Source of the DNA: Canna indica
Lineage: Eukaryota > Streptophyta > Magnoliopsida > Zingiberales > Cannaceae
Assembly (NCBI GenBank): GCA_034359265.1
Contig: CP136897.1
Location: forward strand, 25,538,001 to 25,602,000
DNA length: 64,000 bases
Reading direction: 5' to 3'
Under the pieces are notes generated by a model, which worked only from the letters and a program-made list of their open reading frames with translations, had not been told where the DNA came from and did no database searches. Both the position numbers and the translations under genes were made by a program. The first letter of the stretch is position 1. Every line of letters starts with the position of its first letter. Below are positions 57,195 through 64,000 of this stretch, one piece after another.

Positions 57195-60047
57195 TGTAAT
57201 ACTCGGGTTTCCTAATATAAAAAATTTCGTGGTGCAGCCCATCGAGTCCGGAACTAGCTGGGCTGAGTCGCGAGATCGCCACGAGTAGTAGGTATAATAA
57301 ATTTAAATTATAGCTTATTGTTGGCAATTGGGTGGATGAGTATATTGGTCGACTCAAGTTGGGTTGAAATTGGGTTCGCAGATCATGTCGGGACTCGATC
57401 CGAGTTAGGTGGAGTCGGATGAGGGGGTAAGTGAGTAGATGGGGGTAATTTAGACAAGAGATGAGGGGAATAAAACCCCTCATCCAAGCCACCGTGCGGC
57501 TCAAAGAGGAGAGCCGCATGCAGCCCAAGAGGAAGGGGATCGAGGGGGATTATGATCGGCGTCGAATTTGCGTTGACGCCCGAAGAAATCAGGATTCGTC
57601 TTCATCGAGGCTACCTCATGATCCGATCAAGGTGAGTGGTTAGTTTGGTTGTGAGAGGAGGCAGGTGGCCGAACCTAGCATGCTTTGAAATCGAGTTTCT
57701 TTCATGAATTTTCTTGTCGATCGGTGTGGTTTTTCTCATGGTTGAACTCTAAATGATTAGTGTAGCTGTGATCTCATGTTTTAGATCGTATTTTTCGTGT
57801 TTTATGGGTTGGCCGAGTAGAGGAAAAACGGGAAAGGTCATGCCGAAATTTTGCCCAATTTCCTCGATTGTCTTTAACTCATGGTTCGCCTTATTTTCGT
57901 TAAAAGTTAGATCACTATATTGATGCTTTGGTTTGGTTGTCGCAAGCATGCCCAACTTCCCTAAAGGGCTCGGCCGAGCAAGGTATTATCGTGCTGAAGT
58001 CGGCCGAGCAAGGGTAAGGGTGGAATTACAAGTTTGATTAAACTATCTATGCGAGGTTTCATGTTAGGTTGACTCTTTTCATACTTACTTGCGTGGTGTG
58101 AGATTTTAATTATATTATGAACTGCCGCTCATCATAAAATTTGTTAGTAGCTATAGATCTAGATCCTCATGTTTAAGGAAATGTTCTTGCTAGTACATAC
58201 ATGGATAGGATTGGTATGGCATATAGATCAAAGTAAATGTCTCATAAATTCTCAGATATTATGCTCAATCGTTATCATGTATGCTGCTTGTTACTTATTT
58301 TTTTGCTTTTGAATTTATCCTCTTATTTTGGCACTCATAGGATAATTATTCTTGGCATATGTTGTCGATAATGGCAGCCCATATATTCGTCTAAGATCGG
58401 CATATTCTAACAATTTCAGAAAGAAAGTTTTCAGTATTTAGTTGTGACAACTGAGAGTCAAGGTACACTTGTTAGGTTCTACACCTAGGGATAGTTAGCG
58501 GGTATCAATACGCTAATAGTGCGACCCGAGGGGGAGGGTCGAATATGGGCAATGCTCGGAAAGCAAAACACAGGGAAATTACACAACCTAATTTTTGTTC
58601 TGGTTGAGATGGTCTATTGAGGAGTGTCATTAGCCCAACGGCTACCACATGACTCAGTGTTTTATAGGGTCTTGAGATTGCACCAGTGGGTCCGTTAGGT
58701 GTTAGACCCGAGTGGCGGAGGGTCTTGAGATTCCGTTAGTGAGCCACACTGACGGTAGACCCGAGTTGGGTGGGACTAGCTATCCCTAACCCTGAGGATT
58801 TCTGAGGATAGTGGCCATCCTAGTCGACGGATCCGTGACATGAATGTCTAGTATGAGATGCCCGGATGGGCTGGTTTTGACTGGCCGATCGGCCTGGTGA
58901 TGACATGTTTATTTTCCATCTTTTGTTGCTTATTTTCATGCTAAATTCGAATTAAATACTTCCTAAAATGTGTTTATTATTTTATTTAATTTTTAGGCAA
59001 CAAATGATGATAAGAAATAAAAAAGAATCCCCTTGCACATTTTTTAGCGGTTGGAAATTAAAAAGACAGCTGGACCTGGTCGCACTGCCTTGGACTGCCC
59101 ACGCCTTAGTAATGATGCATGTGACAGATCCAAAATTTACCATGTTAAAGGCTGAAATTTTATTTCCAAGTTTCCATGCGAATTTGGACTATCCTTTTGT
59201 GTCTAAAACATTAAACCAAGATATTTGGTTGTTAGTTATTTTGCCATATAAGGTTGATTTGATTTTTATTTTCTATTATAGTTAGGTTTGGAATTCTCCT
59301 ATAAGAGCAGAAAAGTTGTAATGAACTAGGGCTGGCAATTCTTAGCTGTAGCCTTCTTTTTAGTTTTGCTATTTTTAGTTTAGAATTAAGTTTGAATTCA
59401 ACAATGATTTTTGGAGAATGAAAATGTTTGTGTTTGCGATGTGTGGCTAATTCACTTCTTTCTAGCTAAAGGACGATTCGATATTTCGATTGTGAGATTC
59501 CTGTGTGCTTAACATCTTTGCTTTCTAGTATTCATTTATTTCCTGCAGAAATTATTCTATTGTTCTTTGTTAATTATTGGTTTGTTACCAGATTATTAGG
59601 ACAATAGTTAGTCTTCCGGTATGGCTGTTCCATGCTGAATTTAGAGATAAATTAGTCGAGGTTGCTATTCAATCCGTACTAATGGAATTCTTGAATTAAT
59701 TTGACATGTGAAATTGTTGTTCTATTCACATTGTCTATTAAATTGCTACAAATAAAGGAACTCATCCTTTGCGTCTATGATCAATCATACGAACCGAAAT
59801 CGAAAACGTACCTTTAGCTAGGCTTTTCTATCGTTGATTTATCCTCAAATTTAATTACTGCTTTTAATTACTGTTTTTATTTACATCTTCTTGCATCTAA
59901 TCAAAACCCCCCCTTTTTCCCTTTCTTTTAATTTTTGGTTTTGAAAGAATTTGAAACTAACCAGTCTATGTGGATTCGACCCTAGTTGTCACGACTATAA
60001 AATCTCAAGAAGTAGGTATTTATTTTTGGTGGATTCGACACTCATCA
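57195..60047 (+). repeat. chimeric LTR repeat, copy 2 (Tekay 3' LTR start fused to Athila 5' LTR)
   Basis: Its left edge is a proper Tekay 3' LTR start (polypurine tract, then TGTAATACTCGGG). Its right edge is a proper Athila 5' LTR end (GGATTCGACACTCATCA), directly followed by an Athila primer site. It is 2.85 kb, very like copy 1 throughout, including the switch from Tekay to Athila sequence. A TATA-like CTCCTATAAGAG lies near 59300. Confidence 0.75.
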
Positions 60048-60162
60048 AATTTTGACGTCGTTGCCGGGGATTGGTTATAATCAGTTTTAATTCTTTTGTT
60101 AACCAGTTTTGACTGTGCAGGAAGAAAATTTCAGATAGGTTAGACGTGGGCACGTCTTAACT

Positions 60163-61350
60163 TTGATGGTCAGATTTGATCGTACAGGAGAACTCATATA
60201 CGATCCTGAGATTGAGAAGACTGCTAAAAGTCTTAGAAAGGCGACCCAATAGCGAGATAAACACCTTTTGACACCCTTATCTTCCACAACAGACGAGTCG
60301 TGTGCACACCTTGACTCTGAAATAGAAGCAGAACCATAAGCAAAAATGGCTGAAAACAATCTGACTTTGCGCGAACTGGCTGCTGTACCTTTCACCCAAC
60401 CATCATTATGCATCCCTTACATAGAATTAGAGGTAAACTTTGAATTAAAATCTGGACTAATACATCTCTTACCTATTTTTCGAGGACTTGAAAATGAAGA
60501 CCCTCACAAGCATTTGAAGGAATTTCACGTTGTATGCTCAACAATGAAACAACACGAGATATCCGATGAGCAAATCAAACTGCGATCCTTCCCTTTTTCA
60601 TTAGCAGATGCAGCCAAGGAGTGGTTGTTCTACCTTCCTCCTGGATCAATCAACACATGGACAGATTTGCTAAGGCTATTTCTTGACAGATTCTTTCCAG
60701 CTTCATGAGCCGCTGGAATTTGGAGGGAAATCTGCGGAGTTAAACAAAAAGACATATAGACTCTACATAAATATTGGGAAAGATTCAAACTGTTATGTGC
60801 AAGTTGTCCTCAACATAGTATTTCTGAATAATTACTAATCATATATTTTTATGAAGGTTTGCTACCCAAGGAAAGGAGGATGATCGATGCAGCAAGTGGT
60901 GGGGCTATAGTGAACAAAACTCCTCCAGCCGCTAGAGAATTAATCTCCATTATGGCTGCTAATTCACAACAATTTAGGCTGCGACAGGAACCTTCAAGGG
61001 GAGTAAATGAGGTAAATGTGTCCTCCCTTCAATCTAAAATTACTCATCTAACAACTATGGTTTAGAATTTGGTTGTAGAAAACACATCATAGGTTATAGT
61101 GTGTGGGATTTGTGCCATCGCTGGTCATCTCACCGACATGTGCCCTACCCTTCAAGAGGACATACAAGAACAAGCTAACGCCATTGGAGGATTCTCAGGT
61201 CCCCCACAAAGGAAACCTGATCCCAATTCAAACACATACAATCTAGGTTGGAGGAATCATCCAAACTTAAGTTACGGAACAAGGCAACCAAATTTTCAGC
61301 AATAAAATTTTCAACAATAAAATTTTCAGCAATTTCAGCACAAACCACCT
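60163..61350 (+). pseudogene. Athila gag, several stops
   Basis: Residues start near RFDRTGELIYDPEIEKTAKS. A TAG at 60250 and TAA at 60338 precede the main open stretch (60346-60708): MAENNLTLRELAAVPFTQPS, then the Retrotrans_gag domain with FRGLENEDPHKHLKEFHVVC, LRSFPFSLADAAKEWLFYLP and WTDLLRLFLDRFFPAS. A stop at 60706 follows. Then come RFKLLCASCPQHSISE, GLLPKERRMIDAASGGA, and a knuckle-like CGICAIAGHLTDMCP (C-x2-C-x4-H-x4-C) near 61105. The end is Asn/Gln-rich. Gag as such is untranslatable here, but the frame is still easy to follow, so decay is moderate. Confidence 0.87.
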
Positions 61351-61559
61351 ATCCCACCACAACAAATCCCTTCAAATTTAGGTACATCTCTTGAAGAAAT
61401 TGTTAAATCACTTGTAATTAGTATACAACAATTTCAACAAAAAAACAAAAGCAAGCATACATGAAACAATGACAAACATTCAAATTTTGGAGAGTCAAAT
61501 GGGCCAATTGGCGTCATCTCTAAGCAAGTTGGAATCACAAGGCAAATTGCCCTCACAAA

Positions 61560-62709
61560 CTATCATCAACCCAAAATAGAATGCTAGCGCAATAACTCTA
61601 AGAAGTGGGAAAGAGTTAGTAGAACCCAGTTTGCTAAAACGTGGGCACGTCTTAGAAACAGAACATAGTCTGCCAAGACGTGGGCACGCCTTGGAGATAG
61701 AAACTGAAACTAAAATTACTGCCAACCAGAAACAAGATGAACCAGAACAACCGAGAACATTGACGATCAAGCCTCCCTTTCCAGAAAGATTGGCCAAGTC
61801 TAAGAAGGAAATGGAGAAAAAGAGATTCTTGAAATTTTTCGCAAAGTTGAAATAAATATTCTCTTACTTGACGCCATTAAGAAAATACCTCAGTATGCTA
61901 AATTTCTCAAGGAATTGTGCACCAACTAGAAAAAGCTGACTGGTAATGAAAAGGTAAGTATGGGAGGAAATGCTTCTGCTGTACATAAAAGAAAATTACC
62001 TCCCAAATGCAAAGATCAAAGTGTGTTTGCTATTTCTTGCAAGATAGACAATGTTGGTATAAAAAGAGCTATGTGTGATTTAGGAGCATCTATAAATGTC
62101 ATGCCATTGTCTATTTATTCATCTTTAAATATTGGTCCATTGAAAAAGACATGTGTTGTCATTCAATTAGCTGACAGATCAATTGTTTACCCTGAAGGGG
62201 TGTTGGAAGATGTTTTAGTTCAAGTAAATAATTTAGTTTTTTCCGTAGATCTTTTTGTGCTCAATATGGAGGAAGACACATCTTCCAACTCATCAGAAAT
62301 TTTACTTGGAAGACCCTTTCTTAGCACAGCTAGGACAAAAATAGATGTGTATGATGGCACACTCACTATGGAATTTGATGGGGAAGTCATCAAATTTAAT
62401 ATTTATGATGCCATGAAATTTCCTAGTGAAAAACTTTGTGTTAACAGTATTGATTTTATTGGCATTTCAGTTCACGAAATATTTAATTTGAGTGTTATGG
62501 ACATGAATATCAATCTGGGCAATATTGAAATTGATTATGAAAATAATTTGCAGGTTGAAATAAAGACGCTCAAAACCACAGAAACTATTGCTTCATGCCT
62601 AGAACCATCTATTTCTCGCACTAAACCTCCACATTCTATTGTGCAGACACCGCAATTGGAATTGAGGCCGCTGCCTAGACATCTAAAATATGCAACTGGA
62701 GTTACGTGA
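61560..62709 (+). pseudogene. Athila linker and retropepsin-type protease
   Basis: The linker (about 61600-61830) reads RGHVLETEHSLPRRGHALEI and contains two copies of an ACGTGGGCACG DNA word. The frame shifts near 61830 and a TAG lies near 61929. From 61960, 249 open codons give the Athila protease: FAISCKIDNVGIKRAMCDLG, ASINVMPLSIYSSLNIG (DLGASINVMP active-site block), then a flap-like region and EILLGRPFLSTARTKIDVYD. It ends LELRPLPRHLKYA, the usual lead-in to reverse transcriptase, and then deviates. Confidence 0.88.
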
Positions 62710-63600
62710 AACATGACAGTATTGTCTAGCCTAGGATAATAAACAAGGGCGCTTTTGGGAGGCAACCCAAGTTTTAGGCGTGCCCACACCTTATTATTAG
62801 TCTTTACTTTTGCATAATTTTCTTTCCAATTTTTTTAGATCTATTTTTATTTTTCTTTTACTTCTGATTTTAATTTCTTCCAATTATATTTTGGCAAAGG
62901 GTGAATTCGATACCAATGGTAAAGCTTTGAAAATTCTAAAAGAAAAAGGAGACAAAATTTAAAAGGCAAAATTGAAATTTTAGGCATGACCACACCTAAA
63001 ACCCAAGGCAGTAGCAAGCAGCCGACACCCTCCTCCAATGTTCAGGGACGTTCTCGTTTTCCCAATTTGCTATTATTTTTTTTTGAAATTATTTTGAACC
63101 ACATTAGGGACAATGTGGATTTTAAGTGTGGGGAGGGGTTTATTTTACATGATACCTGTTTTTGTTCAAATATAATTTTTCTGAAAACAACTTGCATGAG
63201 AATTGAACTTTTAATGCTAAAATTTTGTAGCTAGCTTAAATTTTATGGAAATCAGTATTATGTTGCTACTTGCAATTTTTCTTAGGTATTTTACTGTGTT
63301 GCACACTTTTGATAAGTTTTTTTTTGAAATCTTGTCCTATAATTTGATTTTTCAACTCATACATTTCAATTGTTATCTTGAAAGATTCATTTACATCCTT
63401 GAACATCCCAATTCATTGTATCTAGATGCCTTGAACTGAATTACAATGGGGAGCTAACATGAACAATGCATTTCTTATCTCTCCACACGATATATGGTCA
63501 TCTCTTGATGAACTCTCAAAATTTTAAGATGCAATAAACTTTGAAAGAATCATGCCTGCTTAGTTTTATCTTGCACAATAGGAACTTTGCCTTGTTATGC
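62710..63600 (+). other. Athila 3' non-coding region
   Basis: No gene. Family landmarks are GGGAGGCAACCCAAG (62757-62771), the ACATTAGGGACAATGTGG block (63101-63118) and TTAAGTGTGGGGAGGGG (63122-63138), which in Athila elements lie between pol and the 3' LTR. The rest is T-rich. Two inverted versions of the GCGTGCCCACACC word lie at 62775-62791 and 62981-63000. Confidence 0.7.
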
Positions 63601-63606
63601 CTCAAG

Positions 63607-63664
63607 TCTGAAAAAGAAAAAAGAAAAAAAAAGAGAAAAAGAAAAAGAGAAAGAAAGAAAGAGC
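63607..63664 (+). repeat. purine-only tract, polypurine-like
   Basis: Nearly 58 bases of only A and G (AAAAAGAAAAAAGAAAAAAA and similar). Athila-type elements usually carry such a tract upstream of the 3' LTR. It could act in priming or be a simple repeat. Confidence 0.6.
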
Positions 63665-63725
63665 ATCACTACTCCGCTGATGACCAAAGATCATGAATAG
63701 AGCTAGTAGCCACCTAGAATTGTAA

Positions 63726-63890
63726 TGAACTGAGTAACCGGATGCATCCATCACCAATGTGTGTCCTCGCGTCAAAACGTTGCATGACATTCTAGGCAAG
63801 GACCTTAGTTTCGGGGCCAACTGAGTAACCAGGTGCATGCATCACCAATGTATGTCCTCGTGTCAAAAGGTTGAGCAACGATCTAGGAAA
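63726..63890. repeat. tandem duplication of about 93 bp
   Basis: AACTGAGTAACC, GATGCATCCATCACCAATGT and GTGTCCTCGCGTCAAAA recur as AACTGAGTAACC, GGTGCATGCATCACC and TGTCCTCGTGTCAAAA, about 93 bp apart. Confidence 0.7.
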
Positions 63891-64000
63891 ATAAAAGGTG
63901 CTCAGTCAATAAGTCAAGTCTCTTAGTTTTTTCGACTTGTGGCATTGCTTGGTAGATGTTACTTCTGTGCGATGATTTTTTTTAAAATTACTTGTGTGCT

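Larger units (their letters stand above)
60048..64000 (+). mobile_element. Athila-type gypsy internal region, pol mostly deleted, 3' end outside window
   Basis: It starts with AATTTTGACGTCGTTGCCGGGGA, close to the Athila primer site TGGCGCCGTTGCCGGGGA (Asp-tRNA-like). Gag and protease follow. Then, right where the reverse transcriptase should begin (LELRPLPRHLKYA near 62690), the sequence jumps to the 3' non-coding part (GGGAGGCAACCCAAG, later AATGTGGATTTTAAGTGTGG). RT, RNase H and integrase are missing. The 3' LTR is not in the window. Confidence 0.88.

Noticed and set aside
61495..61797. 100-codon minus-strand frame
   Set aside because: Shadow of the Athila linker on the opposite strand.

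Overview
This is a stretch of higher-plant nuclear DNA made almost entirely of nested transposable elements. Evidence for a plant: Ty3/gypsy elements of the Tekay/Del and Athila type, Ty1/copia elements, En/Spm-type CACTA elements with TNP2 and Transposase_24-like genes, and a hAT transposase of the RICESLEEPER kind, with initiator-Met-tRNA or Asp-tRNA-like primer sites. I recognise no intact host gene, no rRNA or tRNA gene, and nothing prokaryotic. The species cannot be told from the sequence. The one candidate for ordinary (host or captured) spliced coding sequence is a minus-strand four-exon fragment at 27315-29235.

Layout. 1-2271: right part of a broken hAT element. 2272-3341: minus-strand copia gag fragment. 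3342-14639: a minus-strand Tekay-type LTR with its primer-site leader, split by a 7.0 kb CACTA element (5036-12062, TSD GGA; itself holding a small LTR-type insert at 6253-8157) and by a copia solo LTR (12277-14024, TSD ATATT). 14640-16700: copia LTR pieces in opposite orientations plus a gag start. 16700-17855 and 26374-26441: one copia gag-pol relic split by a full-length Tekay-type element (17856-26373, TSD GCACA). 26442-40060: CACTA-like material with three left-end-like termini, the spliced minus-strand fragment, and a decayed plus-strand Transposase_24-like gene. It is interrupted by a young non-autonomous LTR element with 2.44 kb LTRs and only 300 bp inside (31989-37177, TSD ATTAG). 40064-46568: a tandem-repeat-bearing LTR-like sequence split by two more Tekay-family solo LTRs (40516-42722, TSD CCTAT; 42775-45017, TSD CACCA/CACCG). 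46569-51175: a minus-strand gag-only copia element. 51176-57194: a decayed Tekay-type element lacking gag. 57195-64000: its 3' LTR fused to an Athila LTR, followed by an Athila internal region with gag and protease but no reverse transcriptase or integrase.

No gene set acts together as a pathway. Coding regions are mobile-element proteins broken by stops, frameshifts and deletions. The most interesting features are structural: the gutted but near-identical-LTR element, the gag-only copia element, the duplicated Tekay/Athila chimeric repeat, unequal LTRs in the full-length element, and several short motif arrays within LTRs and introns. All identity judgements are by eye, since no alignment or search was run.
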